Positions 36,922 through 46,317 are shown, numbered from the stretch's first letter. The stretch is DNA of 64,000 nucleotides from Desulfobacca sp. (GCA_020725545.1 DYEV01000002.1:36161-100160), one strand, 5' to 3'. Program-made: numbers and translations. The notes: a model not told the origin generated them from the letters alone.

Positions 36922-37698
36922 GCCCCGGGTAACAGCCTCGTTCTCCGCCAGTTCTCGGTTGATCTCTTCCAGGCAGTGCCAAAGACGCCGCACCTGGGGA
37001 TGGAGGTGCCATTCCTCTGGTTGGCTGGCATAGGCCTCGCCGTCGTTGATAAACTGGTACAGATAGACCTCGCAGGCCCGGTATTCTTCCTGGCCCCCGG
37101 CCCAGCGGGTAAAATTGCCAGGGAAGATGCCGGCCAGCCGCCAGCGCCGGCCCCACTTGAGGGTGGCGGCCTGGGTAATGGTGTGCCAGGTTTCCAGAAA
37201 GGTGGTCAGGTATTCGGCGCCGGAGGCCACGGCCATCTGATACATCACCTTACCGATCAGGGCCATGAGGCCATGCCGCCGGAATTCGGGGCGGGTGCCG
37301 GCAAAGGAAAATTCGATCTGCAGGTTGCGCTCAAACTTGGTCATGATGCCGCCGGCCGCCAGGCGACCGTTGGCCGTTTCTTCGGCCAGGAGCAGGCAGC
37401 AGGGCTGGTCCTGGCCGGCCTCCCAGGCATCTTCGCAGATAAAATGCGCCGGATAGTCCTCCGGATAGAGGATGAAGTCGTGGATGGAGCCATAGACTTC
37501 GGGATAGGCCTGCCGCCAGAGCTCTGCCGCCGCCTCGAAATCAGCCGTCCGCAAGGGCCGGACCAGGAAGCGGCCGTCTTTGGCGGTTAAGGGTTGCGGC
37601 AGCACCCAGACAACCCGTTTTTCCCGAATGGACCGGCGTCGGCAGCTCTGCCCCATGGGGCGATAGGGCTGGTAGGGAGTCATATCAAGAAATTTCAT
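36919..37698 (-). CDS. GNAT-family acetyltransferase-like protein
   Basis: Cytoplasmic protein of 259 residues with a GNAT fold: FLVRPLRTADFEAAAELWRQAYPE in parts near the N-terminus, then a central strand IEFSFAGTRPEFRRHGLMALIGK, in parts, where the motif-A R-x-x-G-L is visible as RRHGLMALI. I chose the ATG at 37698, preceded by AAGGAGAGAGG; another start 12 codons upstream is less likely. It follows the FAD oxidoreductase by 40 bases on the same strand and is probably co-transcribed. Such GNAT/oxidoreductase pairs occur near aldehyde:ferredoxin oxidoreductases in related anaerobes, as far as I recall. The substrate is unknown. Confidence 0.72.
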   Translation of the reverse strand: MKFLDMTPYQPYRPMGQSCRRRSIREKRVVWVLPQPLTAKDGRFLVRPLRTADFEAAAELWRQAYPEVYGSIHDFILYPEDYPAHFICEDAWEAGQDQPCCLLLAEETANGRLAAGGIMTKFERNLQIEFSFAGTRPEFRRHGLMALIGKVMYQMAVASGAEYLTTFLETWHTITQAATLKWGRRWRLAGIFPGNFTRWAGGQEEYRACEVYLYQFINDGEAYASQPEEWHLHPQVRRLWHCLEEINRELAENEAVTRG

Positions 37699-37738
37699 AA
37701 TCCTCTCTCCTTTGACTGCCTTCTGCCCTCTCACCTAT

Positions 37739-38968
37739 TCATCCCAACAAACGGCCCACGTGAAACGTCGGGCGGCGGGGATCCTCCGGCAGGCTCGCCA
37801 AAGGGGTCTTGTTATTGATGAGGCTGAGGTAAACGCCGGCATCTTCCACCCGGCCCACCAGAATGACCCCCACCAGGCGGCCGTCCTGGATGACCAGGCG
37901 ACGGTAGCGCCCCTGCCTGGCATCATGGTCGACATACACCTCAGAGGTCGGTTCATCGGCCCGGACCCGGCCGCCGGCGATAATCCGGGTCGGCCCCACC
38001 GCAAAGGTATTTTGCGCCAGCAGGCCGCCATAGGTGCGTTCATACCCAGCCATGTTGGCCCCGGCGATGCGGCCCTGCTCCACGGCCGCCGGCCAGATGG
38101 CAAAATAAGCGGGCTGGCCGGTGAGGCGGTCGCAGGGCAGGACGCAATCGCCGGCGGCAAAGATATCCGCCGGACCGATCCGGAGCTGCCCATCTACCGG
38201 CAGGCCCCGGGGATCGCTGAGACCGGCGGCCTCAAGAAATTCGGTATTCGGGGTGACGCCTATGCCAAAGATGACCAGATCCGCAGGGATTTCCGAGCCA
38301 TCGGTGAGGACCACCCCTGTCACCCGGCCGTTTTGACCGGAGAGAGCGGCGGGGACAGCATGGAAGCGCAGGTTGACTCCAATGCCCTGGAGGGCCTCAT
38401 GCAACAGCGCCGCAGCCGTGGCATCCAGCAGGTTGCTCAATACCTGGGCTTTGCGGGCCACCAGGGTGACGTTAAAACCCGCCTGGGCCAAGGCCTGGGC
38501 CGTTTTGATGCCCACCAGACCGGAGCCCACCACCGCCACCCGCAGCCCGGGCCGGAGCATTTGCTGCATGGCTTGAAACTCCCCCAGGGTGCGGATGGTA
38601 AAGACGCCCGGCAAGTTCTCCCCGGGAATCCCAGGCAGGAGCGGCCGGGCGCCGCTGGCCACCAGCAGCCGGTCATAGGAAAGGCTCTCGCCGCTATCCA
38701 GGGCCACGGTCCTGGCCGCCGGATCCACCTGCACCGCCCGCCGGCCCAACACCGCCCGGAACCGCCAGATCTGGTAATAATCCTGCGCCTTGAGCCAGAG
38801 AGCTTTCTCCTGAATCTCCCCCCCCAGCAAGTAGGTTAGGAGCGGGCGGCAATAGGGTGGATATGGCTCATCGCTGATAATAACAATCTCGGCCTGGGGG
38901 TCCAGAAGGCGCAGGGTTTCGGCCCCGGCCAATCCGGCAGCACTGTTGCCGATTATCACAGCCCGCAT
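37739..38968 (-). CDS. FAD-dependent pyridine-nucleotide-disulfide-type oxidoreductase
   Basis: Flavoprotein of 409 residues related to NADH:rubredoxin reductases and the N-terminal module of nitrite reductase NirB. The FAD motif is VIIGNSAAGLAGAE near residue 4, the NAD(P)H motif VAVVGSGLVGIKTAQAL near 144, and the second FAD motif IFAAGDCVLPCD near 277. No redox-active CxxxxC is visible. It probably moves electrons from NAD(P)H to a small protein or quinone partner. It is upstream of the GNAT gene on the minus strand and could serve an oxidoreductase outside the window. Confidence 0.82.
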   Translation of the reverse strand: MRAVIIGNSAAGLAGAETLRLLDPQAEIVIISDEPYPPYCRPLLTYLLGGEIQEKALWLKAQDYYQIWRFRAVLGRRAVQVDPAARTVALDSGESLSYDRLLVASGARPLLPGIPGENLPGVFTIRTLGEFQAMQQMLRPGLRVAVVGSGLVGIKTAQALAQAGFNVTLVARKAQVLSNLLDATAAALLHEALQGIGVNLRFHAVPAALSGQNGRVTGVVLTDGSEIPADLVIFGIGVTPNTEFLEAAGLSDPRGLPVDGQLRIGPADIFAAGDCVLPCDRLTGQPAYFAIWPAAVEQGRIAGANMAGYERTYGGLLAQNTFAVGPTRIIAGGRVRADEPTSEVYVDHDARQGRYRRLVIQDGRLVGVILVGRVEDAGVYLSLINNKTPLASLPEDPRRPTFHVGRLLG

Positions 38969-39096
38969 ACCATACCTCGCGATAAGGGTAAAGGTTGTGG
39001 GTTATGCAAAAGAAATTTCCCATTGCCACTGCGGCCCGTTTTTACCCCTCGTTGACGCCCGATGCGTGGATCAGGGACTTGCGGTTTACGGCTCAC

Positions 39097-40071
39097 TCAA
39101 TGCACCCGCAGCCGGGGATCCACCAGGGCATAGGAGATATCAGCCAAGAGATTGCCCAACAGCGTCAAAACCGCGCCGATGACCAGCAAGCCCATGACCA
39201 ACGGGTAATCCCGGGACATGACCGCCCCATAAAACAATTGGCCCATCCCGGGGATGGCAAAGATGGACTCAAAAATAACCCCGCCGCCGATGAGGCCCGG
39301 CACTGACAACCCCAGAATGGTCACCACCGGCAAGAGGGCGTTGCGCATGGCATGTTTGAAGATGACGGTCCGTTCCGCCAACCCCTTGGCCCGGGCCGTG
39401 GTAATATAATCCTGGCGGATCACCTCCAACATATTGCCTCGCATATACCGGGACATGCCGGCCAAGCCACCGAAAGCCGAGACCAGCACCGGCAGGAGCA
39501 GGTGCCGGGCCAGATCCACGACCTTTTCGCCAAAGGTCATGTGTTCGTAAAACAATGAGGTCAGGCCGGAAATGGGCAGCCAGTCCAAATATACTCCAAA
39601 AAACATCATAAGGAGGAGGGCCAGCCAGAAGCCGGGCATGGCAAAGCCCAGAAAGACAAAGATGGTCGTGGCCCGATCGAACCAGGAATGAGGATGGGTG
39701 GCGGCGATGACGCCGATGGGGATAGCCACCAGCAGGATCAGAGCCATCGCCATGAGATTAATGGAGATGGTCACCGGCAGCCGCTCTTTGATCTTGTCCC
39801 ACACCGGCCGGCCATCTGGGGCAAAGGAACGCCCCAGGTCCAGGCGCGCCAACCGGGAGAGCCAGTCGAAGTATTGGACATGCAGGGGCTTGTCCAGGCC
39901 GTAGAGCTCCCGCAGCCGCTTCTGGGCCTCCAAAGAGACCTTGGGATTCATCATGGTCTGCATATCCGTGGGGGAGCCCGGCGCCAAATGAATGACAATA
40001 AAGGAAATCAACGTGATCCCCAACAGCATGGGAATGAGCAACAGCAGGCGCCTAAGAAGATAATGGAGCAT
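39097..40071 (-). CDS. DppB/OppB-type peptide or nickel ABC permease (orphan)
   Basis: Inner-membrane permease of 324 residues with about six helices. It has the N-terminal [19 protein letters not shown] helix, the PGSP loop and the EAA-like [23 protein letters not shown] motif, in parts, of the DppB family. It normally works with DppC, a binding protein and two ATPases, but none of these are adjacent: tilS is upstream and the FAD oxidoreductase downstream. Either partners are elsewhere or the operon has been broken. Confidence 0.87.
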   Translation of the reverse strand: MLHYLLRRLLLLIPMLLGITLISFIVIHLAPGSPTDMQTMMNPKVSLEAQKRLRELYGLDKPLHVQYFDWLSRLARLDLGRSFAPDGRPVWDKIKERLPVTISINLMAMALILLVAIPIGVIAATHPHSWFDRATTIFVFLGFAMPGFWLALLLMMFFGVYLDWLPISGLTSLFYEHMTFGEKVVDLARHLLLPVLVSAFGGLAGMSRYMRGNMLEVIRQDYITTARAKGLAERTVIFKHAMRNALLPVVTILGLSVPGLIGGGVIFESIFAIPGMGQLFYGAVMSRDYPLVMGLLVIGAVLTLLGNLLADISYALVDPRLRVH

Positions 40072-40145
40072 AGGTTCTACGGTCTAGTGGTAATGGTTAT
40101 GCCTTGCGGTCACCCGCGCACCATGAAAAGGTGAGGCCCGAGACC

Positions 40146-40175
40146 GGGCGGAGACGCGGATCCGCCCCTATGGGC
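40146..40175. repeat. Hairpin with CCGCCCCTA repeat
   Basis: GGGCGGA, an 8-base loop and TCCGCCC form a perfect 7-bp stem, followed by CTATGGG. The string CCGCCCCTA also appears near 16886. It lies in the 248-base gap between tilS and the permease, which otherwise shows nothing. Confidence 0.45.
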
Positions 40176-40319
40176 TGCCAAACCCACCATTGGAAGGGCA
40201 CGGTGGCCCGCCCCAGTAACTGACCACGGAAAACTAACAACTGCGAACCGAGAACTAAGAACTGTATTGTCTGCCTATAACGTCATCATTAAAACACGTT
40301 TCCGGCGTTTCGGCAAGGA

Positions 40320-41732
40320 TCAAGCCGCCGGCTGGGCTCTCACCTGCAGTATCCGCCGGGTCTGCGGGGTCACCTTCGCCCCCTCAGCCTGCCGCAGACC
40401 GACTACCCAGATAATTTCATCGCGGCTCAAAAGGATGGGCATAAACGGCCGTTGGTCTCGGGGAATCTTGGCATCCACGAAAAGATCCTGGAGCTTCTTG
40501 GTGCCGCGCAGCCCCATGGGCTGCAACCGGTCGCCGGGCCGCCACTGGCGAAGTTTCAGGGGGAACTGGAGGCAGTCGGCGTCCAGCCAAACCGTGGTGC
40601 GATCCTCAGGGCCGGCGGCTGGACCATTTGAGCGGCAAAAAGTATCCCACGTCAAGGTCCAATTCAGAAAGGTGCAGGTCCCGGCAGCCGTTGGGGCCAG
40701 CAGCACCTCCTGTGCCAACGGCGGCGCCGGCACGGTGCTGCGGGAAGCCGGCAGCCAGCACAACTGGTCTCCGGTCCGCTGCACTTGCCAGGCACCTGGC
40801 AGAGAGACGGCTCCGCCGGTTTGTGGCCGTTGAGCCAGATGCCCGAGGGCCGTCAGATGGTGCTGCGTCAGCCTTTGCCTGGGCACCCCGGCCGCGGCAC
40901 AGGCCAGCAGCAGCACCCGTTTCTGGAGAACCGGCTGGAGTTCCAGGAGACCGGGCCGGGACAGGCCAAAGCCAGCCATTTCCCCCGGCAGTTGCACTGC
41001 CGTAAACGCGCGCTGGGCCTCCTGGGCCAGATAGTCCTCCTGTTCCTGCAGCAAGGCCTGCAGGCGGGCCACCGCCTCGGGCAGGCGGGGATTATAGGCC
41101 AGGAGGCGGGGGATCAGGTCCAGCCTGATCTGGTTGCGGCGGTAGCGGCGGTCCAGGTTGCTGGCATCCTGCCGATACGGCAGCCCTTCGTTGGCCAGCC
41201 AGGCCAGGAGGGCGGCCTTGCTCATACCCAGCAGCGGCCGGATCAGCCCCCGCTCCCGGGGCCGCATACCTTTGAGGCCTTCCGGCCCTGTGCCCCGCAG
41301 CAGCCGCAAGAAAAACAGCTCCAGTTGATCGTCGGCGGTGTGCCCCAGGGCGATCTTTTGATAGCCATATTTTTCCTGGACTTCCCGCAGAAAACGGTGC
41401 CGGAGATCCCGGGCCGCCACCTGGCAGGAGACCTTCTGATCTTTTTGATACCGCCGGACATCGCCGCTGCCGCCATGGCAGGGCAGACCCAAACTTGCGG
41501 CCAGGTCTTGTACCCAAGCGGCCTCGGCCTGAGAGGCCTCTCCCCGCAAGGCATGGTCAAAGTGGGCGACTCCCAAAGCGATGGCCCAATGGCCGGCAAG
41601 GCGGTGGAGAAGGTGGAGCAGAGCCGTAGAGTCGGGGCCGCCCGAAACCGCTACCAGGATCCGGTCCTGGGGCTGGATTAAGTTCTGGATTCGGATAAAG
41701 GCTAAGACCTGGTGTGGCAAGGAGGAGGCCAA
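40320..41732 (-). CDS. tilS: tRNA(Ile)-lysidine synthetase TilS
   Basis: Cytoplasmic enzyme that changes C34 of tRNA-Ile(CAU) to lysidine so it reads AUA. It has 470 residues. The PP-loop is VAVSGGPDSTALL near residue 27; GVAHFDHALRGEAS, LGHTADDQLELFFLRLLRGTG in parts and SNLDRRYRRNQIR are family motifs, and the C-terminal TilS domain contains RQWRPGDRLQPMGLRGTKKLQDLF in parts. It lies 12 bases after the response regulator, an unusual partner, on the same strand. Confidence 0.95.
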   Translation of the reverse strand: MASSLPHQVLAFIRIQNLIQPQDRILVAVSGGPDSTALLHLLHRLAGHWAIALGVAHFDHALRGEASQAEAAWVQDLAASLGLPCHGGSGDVRRYQKDQKVSCQVAARDLRHRFLREVQEKYGYQKIALGHTADDQLELFFLRLLRGTGPEGLKGMRPRERGLIRPLLGMSKAALLAWLANEGLPYRQDASNLDRRYRRNQIRLDLIPRLLAYNPRLPEAVARLQALLQEQEDYLAQEAQRAFTAVQLPGEMAGFGLSRPGLLELQPVLQKRVLLLACAAAGVPRQRLTQHHLTALGHLAQRPQTGGAVSLPGAWQVQRTGDQLCWLPASRSTVPAPPLAQEVLLAPTAAGTCTFLNWTLTWDTFCRSNGPAAGPEDRTTVWLDADCLQFPLKLRQWRPGDRLQPMGLRGTKKLQDLFVDAKIPRDQRPFMPILLSRDEIIWVVGLRQAEGAKVTPQTRRILQVRAQPAA

Positions 41733-41744
41733 TGGCGGTCCCCG

Positions 41745-42131
41745 TCATCCCCCGGGGGTCTGTTCTCCCGCTGGGCATAAGGCCGTCAGGGTGCTGAGCA
41801 AGACGGTCTTGGAAAAAGGCTTGGCCAAAAAATGGTCCACCAGCCCGGTCCAGGCAAGCTGCTGGCGCTGGGGTCGGTATTCCGAAGAGATGAGGATGAT
41901 CCGGCAGGACGGCAGGCGCTGCCGCACACTCTGGGCGATTTCCAGACCATTGCGTTGGGGCAGGTTGTAATCAATGATGGCTACAGCAAAGGCGTGCCGA
42001 GCCAGCAGCTCTTCCAAGCCGTCTCCCGACGACAAAACCGTGACCTCGTAACCGGCCCGGGAGACGATCTCCCCCATGGCCTCCCGGGTCCGTTGGTCAT
42101 CATCGATGATCAGCACCTGCCCCAACGCCAT
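41745..42131 (-). CDS. Stand-alone response regulator receiver protein
   Basis: Single receiver domain of 128 residues with no output domain. The acidic pair is IIDDDQRT near residue 8, the phospho-acceptor aspartate is in AIIDYNLP near 51, and the conserved lysine is in LAKPFSK near 102. I chose the ATG at 42131, behind GGGGGAG; an upstream start nine codons earlier is weaker. It follows the histidine kinase by 95 bases on the same strand and is its likely partner, possibly acting by protein-protein contact. Confidence 0.87.
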   Translation of the reverse strand: MALGQVLIIDDDQRTREAMGEIVSRAGYEVTVLSSGDGLEELLARHAFAVAIIDYNLPQRNGLEIAQSVRQRLPSCRIILISSEYRPQRQQLAWTGLVDHFLAKPFSKTVLLSTLTALCPAGEQTPGG

Positions 42132-42226
42132 GCTCCCCCCCTTTTTTGCAGACATCATATGACAAAATTATCTCCGGGACAAGATGTCCGAGGTAGTTAT
42201 GGCAAATCTCTCACCAGCGGCACCAG

Positions 42227-44023
42227 TCAAGCCGTCTGGTGGCCCGAAGCAGCCGCCTGATCAGCCGGCGCCTGGGGCAGGAGAAGATGGATTTTCGTGC
42301 CCTGGCCCAACTCACTTTCGGCCCAGATCAAACCCTGATGGGCCGTGATGATGGTCTTACAGATGTGCAGACCGAGGCCGCTGCCACCGAGGCGGTGGCT
42401 GCCGTGGCGGCGGTATTTTTCAAACAGAGTGGCCACATCCTCCGGGGGCAGACCGCAACCGCTGTCGGCCACGACAATTTCCACGGCCGGCCGGCCCTTG
42501 AGAGAGGCGGGCTGGGCCGTAATCGTGATCTGCCCACCGGCCGAGGTCGCCTCCAAGGAATTGGCCATCAGGTTGAAGAGGACCCGGTCCAGGTAGCGTT
42601 CATCGGCCCACACCGGGGGGAGATCGGGCGGTGCGCTGGCTGTTAAGGAAATCCCCTGATGTCTGGCCATCTCCAGATAATGGTTGATCAAGCGTTGGAT
42701 AGTGAAGGCGATGTGGACTTCTTCGGGCTGCAGGATCAATTGCCCCAGCTCATGGCGGGAAATGTCCAGGACATTCTGGAGATGCAGGAGCAAACCCTCA
42801 CTGCTGTCAATGATTCCCTGCAGTTTATGGTTGATCTCGGCCGGCAGGGACTCATCTTCCAGGGTTTCAATGGTCAGCCGGACACCGGTGAGCGGCGCTT
42901 TGATATCATGGACGATCATGGAGAGGAAATCGGCATTGGCCGCGATCCGGTCCCGCTCCTCCTGCAACAGCCGGGTTTTTTCCCGCAGAGACCTGGTCAT
43001 GGTATTGAAGGATTCGGCCAGCTCTCCCAACTCATCATTGCTGGTCACCGGGATGTCGCCGGCCAACTCTTCCCGGGCCGCCTGCCGGGTGCCCTCGGCC
43101 AAGTGGGCGATCTGCCGGCGCATACCTAGAGACAGCAGAAAACTAAAGAACAGGCCCACTAAGGCGGCCCCGCCGCCGACGCTGACAATCACCAGATGCA
43201 AGGCCCGTTGGGCCGCACTGACCTCATCCTGGCTCACTCCCACCACCAACAGGTTCTCCCAGGGTTTTTCCTCCTGCTCCAGCGGCAGAAATTTCAAGGT
43301 ATAGGCTTTTTCCCCCAACGAGAGGCTTTGGACCCGATCCAGACCGACGGCGGCCCGATTTTTGCCGGATTTAATCACCTGATAGGCGTCCTCCGGCAAA
43401 TTTTGGAAGGAATTGACCACAGGATGGTCGGCAAAAAAGAGGGCCACCTCCGCACCCGTGCCCTGAGAGAGAGACTCCACAAAGCTTTTATCCACCAGCA
43501 TGCCGGTCAGGACCACGCCCACCACTTCATCCCCGTAATAGAGCGGCGCCGCGGCGCTCAGGAAGACGCTGTCCTGCCATTTCGTCATGCGGCTGCTGCG
43601 CTTGCCTTGCAAGGCCGCTCTTACCAGGGGATTGCCGGAGATGTCCACCCCCACGGCCTCGGGCGCATGAACCCGAACGGCTATCACCCCGCGGCGATCG
43701 GTGATGGTGAGAATATTGAGGCCGGCATCCCGCATCTGCAGACCGGCCAGGCGAGCCAATCTCTCCAGATCATTATTATTTAAAAGTTCACCATAGTTAT
43801 AATTATTGCTCAAAATATCAGCATATTGCACTACTCGCTGGTTTTTGCCCTGATATTCGGCCAGGACCAGGTTGGCCACCAACTCCACCTGCTTGCGGTG
43901 CCAGGCCAGAATCTCGTTTTTGGCCAGATATTGGATCACAATCAGCAGGCTGAGGAGGGCCAGTAACAGGGAGGCCAGATTGACCCCCATCAATTTAAAG
44001 CCGACTTTATTTTTGATGAACAT
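42227..44023 (-). CDS. Membrane sensor histidine kinase with CACHE-like sensor, HAMP, HisKA and HATPase
   Basis: Inner-membrane sensor kinase of about 598 residues. Helix 1 lies near residues 12-33 (NLASLLLALLSLLIVIQYL); a periplasmic sensor domain of about 250 residues resembling double CACHE follows (NILTITDRRGVIAVRVHAPEAVG in parts, VVGVVLTGMLVDKSF); helix 2 near 290-315; HAMP; HisKA with MIVHDIKAPLTG (phospho-histidine); and HATPase motifs NLMANSLEA, DSGCGLP and GGSGLGLHI. The frame continues 74 codons further up, but that part is a dispersed repeat, so I place the start at the ATG at 44023 although no good ribosome site precedes it. Ligand unknown. Confidence 0.87.
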   Translation of the reverse strand: MFIKNKVGFKLMGVNLASLLLALLSLLIVIQYLAKNEILAWHRKQVELVANLVLAEYQGKNQRVVQYADILSNNYNYGELLNNNDLERLARLAGLQMRDAGLNILTITDRRGVIAVRVHAPEAVGVDISGNPLVRAALQGKRSSRMTKWQDSVFLSAAAPLYYGDEVVGVVLTGMLVDKSFVESLSQGTGAEVALFFADHPVVNSFQNLPEDAYQVIKSGKNRAAVGLDRVQSLSLGEKAYTLKFLPLEQEEKPWENLLVVGVSQDEVSAAQRALHLVIVSVGGGAALVGLFFSFLLSLGMRRQIAHLAEGTRQAAREELAGDIPVTSNDELGELAESFNTMTRSLREKTRLLQEERDRIAANADFLSMIVHDIKAPLTGVRLTIETLEDESLPAEINHKLQGIIDSSEGLLLHLQNVLDISRHELGQLILQPEEVHIAFTIQRLINHYLEMARHQGISLTASAPPDLPPVWADERYLDRVLFNLMANSLEATSAGGQITITAQPASLKGRPAVEIVVADSGCGLPPEDVATLFEKYRRHGSHRLGGSGLGLHICKTIITAHQGLIWAESELGQGTKIHLLLPQAPADQAAASGHQTA

Positions 44024-44100
44024 CGGGACTGGTTGCACCTTGCGGCTATCCCAAGACTCTTGCCAACCGGCTGAAAATGTCTGGGCAGAGATTAGCAGCG

Positions 44101-44218
44101 GTTGCAAAACCCTGCAAGCCGATTCCAGGTCATTCTGAGTGCAGGGAAGAATCTTGTCTTTCCAGCTAGCTAGAGATCTTTCACTTCGCTCCGGATGACA
44201 AGAAAAGAGTTTTGCGAC
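44101..44218. repeat. Dispersed intergenic repeat (CHPERSERS-type)
   Basis: The ends GTTGCAAAAC (44101-44110) and GTTTTGCGAC (44209-44218) are near-perfect inverted repeats, and inside lie GTCATTCTGAG (44129) and CACTTCGCTCCGGATGAC, the paired arms of a widespread repeat that translates on one strand as CHPERSERS. It lies between the kinase start and the divergent hydrolase and artificially lengthens the kinase frame. Confidence 0.7.
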
Positions 44219-44332
44219 AGCCTGTTGTATTTGGCTATCTGCCACTATTTGGCTGCATAGGCAGAATTTTATGATATTATATCTTATTTGAACCCTATGA
44301 GATGGCAGTAAATTTTCACCAAAGGATATTCT

Positions 44333-44977
44333 ATGGCTGCAACCAAAACTTCACCCCCCATCCAAGAGGAACGGGTCACCATCGCCGGCGCCGATGTCAA
44401 TCTCGAGGGTCGGTTGGGAGTCGGCGTCGAGCCTCATGGCGTGGTCATCACCCATCCCCATCCACTCTATGGCGGCACCATGGATAATAATGTGGTCTGG
44501 ACCGCGGTGCATGCTTTTCAGGCCCGGGGTTGGACCACCCTGCGGTTTAATTTTCGCGGAGTCGGGTTGAGCACCGGTGCTTTCGGCGATGGCCTGGCGG
44601 AAGTGGCGGATGTCCAGGCGGCCTTATCTTTTCTGGGTGCCCGCCTGACCGGCAGCAGGTTTATCGTGGGTTATTCCTTCGGTGCGGCAGTGGCTGGCCG
44701 GGCATTCTATACCGGGGTGTCAGCCGCCGGTCTCATCATGATTGCCCCGCCCATTGCGCTCCTGGACATGTCTTTTCTGCCCAAGGTGCCCAAACTGCGC
44801 CTCATTATTGTGGGCGACCGGGACGAGTTCTGTCCCCTGCCCGAGCTGGAAAAGGTGTATGCCGCGCACCCCACGGCACCACGCCCAGAAATTAAAATTG
44901 TCCCCGGCGCCAGCCATTTTTTTGCCGGCCGGGAAAAACCGCTCTACTCCCTTCTGCTGGAATATCCGTTGGCTTAA
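44333..44977 (+). CDS. Alpha/beta hydrolase (YfhR/KynB-like small hydrolase)
   Basis: Cytoplasmic serine hydrolase of 214 residues. The oxyanion/HG-type region is VITHPHPLYGGTMDNNVV, the nucleophile elbow is GYSFGAAVA, the acid is in VGDRDEFCP and the histidine in GASHFFAGR. This pattern fits small CoA-thioester or lipid-ester hydrolases of the DUF-type alpha/beta family. The ATG at 44333 has AAAGGA six bases upstream. It runs divergently from the histidine kinase and precedes the MFS gene by 20 bases. Substrate unknown. Confidence 0.83.
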   Translation: MAATKTSPPIQEERVTIAGADVNLEGRLGVGVEPHGVVITHPHPLYGGTMDNNVVWTAVHAFQARGWTTLRFNFRGVGLSTGAFGDGLAEVADVQAALSFLGARLTGSRFIVGYSFGAAVAGRAFYTGVSAAGLIMIAPPIALLDMSFLPKVPKLRLIIVGDRDEFCPLPELEKVYAAHPTAPRPEIKIVPGASHFFAGREKPLYSLLLEYPLA

Positions 44978-44997
44978 CCGCCGAGGGTTGAGCCAGA

Positions 44998-46236
44998 TTG
45001 CCGAAACCGAAAAGGTGCCAACGCCCCTTGCCGCCCCTGTCTCATTCTGCCGAACCGTCGTCTTCTTATAGAGCTCTCCTGGGCCTCACCTGCGCCATAG
45101 CCTTTGCCAGCTATTTCGCCACGAGTCTCAGGATGCCGGTTATGCCCCTCTTTGCCGTCTCTCTGGGGGCCACCACCTCCGAAGTGGGCTTGATCAATTC
45201 CAGTTTCCTGTTGATGTGCGGCCTGCTGGCCTTGCCCCTGGGTCTCTTGGGGGATCGTTGGGGGCGGCGCCGGATCATCAACTTAGGTCTGGTCATCGCC
45301 TCGTTTACCTCCCTGCTGCTCTATTGGAGCCAGACCCCCTGGCAACTCATCGCCATTTATTTGGGGTTCGGGGTGGGGTTGGCCATGATCGGACCCAGTC
45401 TGATGGCCCAAGTGGCGGATATCTCTCCAGCCAGCCATTTAGGGCGAGCCTATGGCTGGTATACCACAGCCATCTATACGGCCATGAGTCTGGGACCGGC
45501 GGCGGGCGGCTTGTTAGCGGAGGTATTGGGCTATCGGTCCATCTTCCTGGTGGTGGCCGGGGCTTTATTTGTCCTCTTGTTGCCGGTGACCCTTTTTCTC
45601 CCGACTATCAAACCAATGGGCGGACTGTCACCCCAGGCTCTCTGGGCCAGCCTGCTGCAGGAAGGAGGCCGCAACCGGGCCCTCCAGGGCTGTTGGGCCG
45701 TCACCCTCGGCTCGTGTATCGCCCTGGGGGTCTTCTTCACCTTTTTCCCGCTCTACGCTCTCAAATTCGGCCTCAATGCCGGCGAGATCGGCATAATCTT
45801 TGCGGCGCAGGCCATCGTCAATGCCCTCTCCCGGATTCCCTTGGGCCGGGTGAGCGACCGGACTGACAAGACCCTGTTATCATTGTGGGGTTTTTTGGGG
45901 CTCAGTGTGGTGCTGGCGGGTTTTGCCCTGTGCCAGCGCTTCATCCCCTTTCTCCTGCTGGCCATGGTGTCTGGAGCTGTGCAAGGAGTGGGATTTACGC
46001 CCCTGGGGGCCCTGATCTCGGAAGTGGTGCCGGTGGATTCCCGCGGCCTGGCCATGGGCGGCTACAATACCGCCATTTACCTGGGCATGATGCTCGGTTC
46101 AGCCGGCATGGGACCGGTCATCAGCCGCCTGGGCTTTGAGATCGGCTTCCTGGCTGCCGCCCTTATCAACTTGATCGGCACCGCCGGCCTCTACCTGATC
46201 ATGCTGCAGAGGCGACAGGCACCTTTGGAACACTAA
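44998..46236 (+). CDS. Major facilitator superfamily transporter
   Basis: Inner-membrane transporter of about 412 residues with 12 hydrophobic segments. The loop 2-3 motif GLLGDRWGRRRI near residue 80 and its second-half copy PLGRVSDRTDKT mark the family. The start is uncertain: TTG at 44998 is the earliest, and no ATG with a good ribosome site precedes the first helix. It lies 20 bases after the hydrolase, likely co-transcribed. It most resembles drug or metabolite exporters; substrate unknown. Confidence 0.85.
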   Translation: MPKPKRCQRPLPPLSHSAEPSSSYRALLGLTCAIAFASYFATSLRMPVMPLFAVSLGATTSEVGLINSSFLLMCGLLALPLGLLGDRWGRRRIINLGLVIASFTSLLLYWSQTPWQLIAIYLGFGVGLAMIGPSLMAQVADISPASHLGRAYGWYTTAIYTAMSLGPAAGGLLAEVLGYRSIFLVVAGALFVLLLPVTLFLPTIKPMGGLSPQALWASLLQEGGRNRALQGCWAVTLGSCIALGVFFTFFPLYALKFGLNAGEIGIIFAAQAIVNALSRIPLGRVSDRTDKTLLSLWGFLGLSVVLAGFALCQRFIPFLLLAMVSGAVQGVGFTPLGALISEVVPVDSRGLAMGGYNTAIYLGMMLGSAGMGPVISRLGFEIGFLAAALINLIGTAGLYLIMLQRRQAPLEH

Positions 46237-46254
46237 CAGGTTGGGGCCAAAGTG

Positions 46255-46312
46255 CCTTGAGGGGAGGGGGCCAGGGGGCCTAGCCCTCTGCCCCCCTGCC
46301 TCAACCCCAACG
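46255..46312 (+). repeat. G-rich/C-rich intergenic repeat, copy D
   Basis: GAGGGGAGGGGGCCAGGGGG, then CCCTCTGCCCCCCTGCC and CAACCCCAAC, the best match to copies B and C. It begins 18 bases after the MFS stop. Confidence 0.6.
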
Positions 46313-46317
46313 CGACC

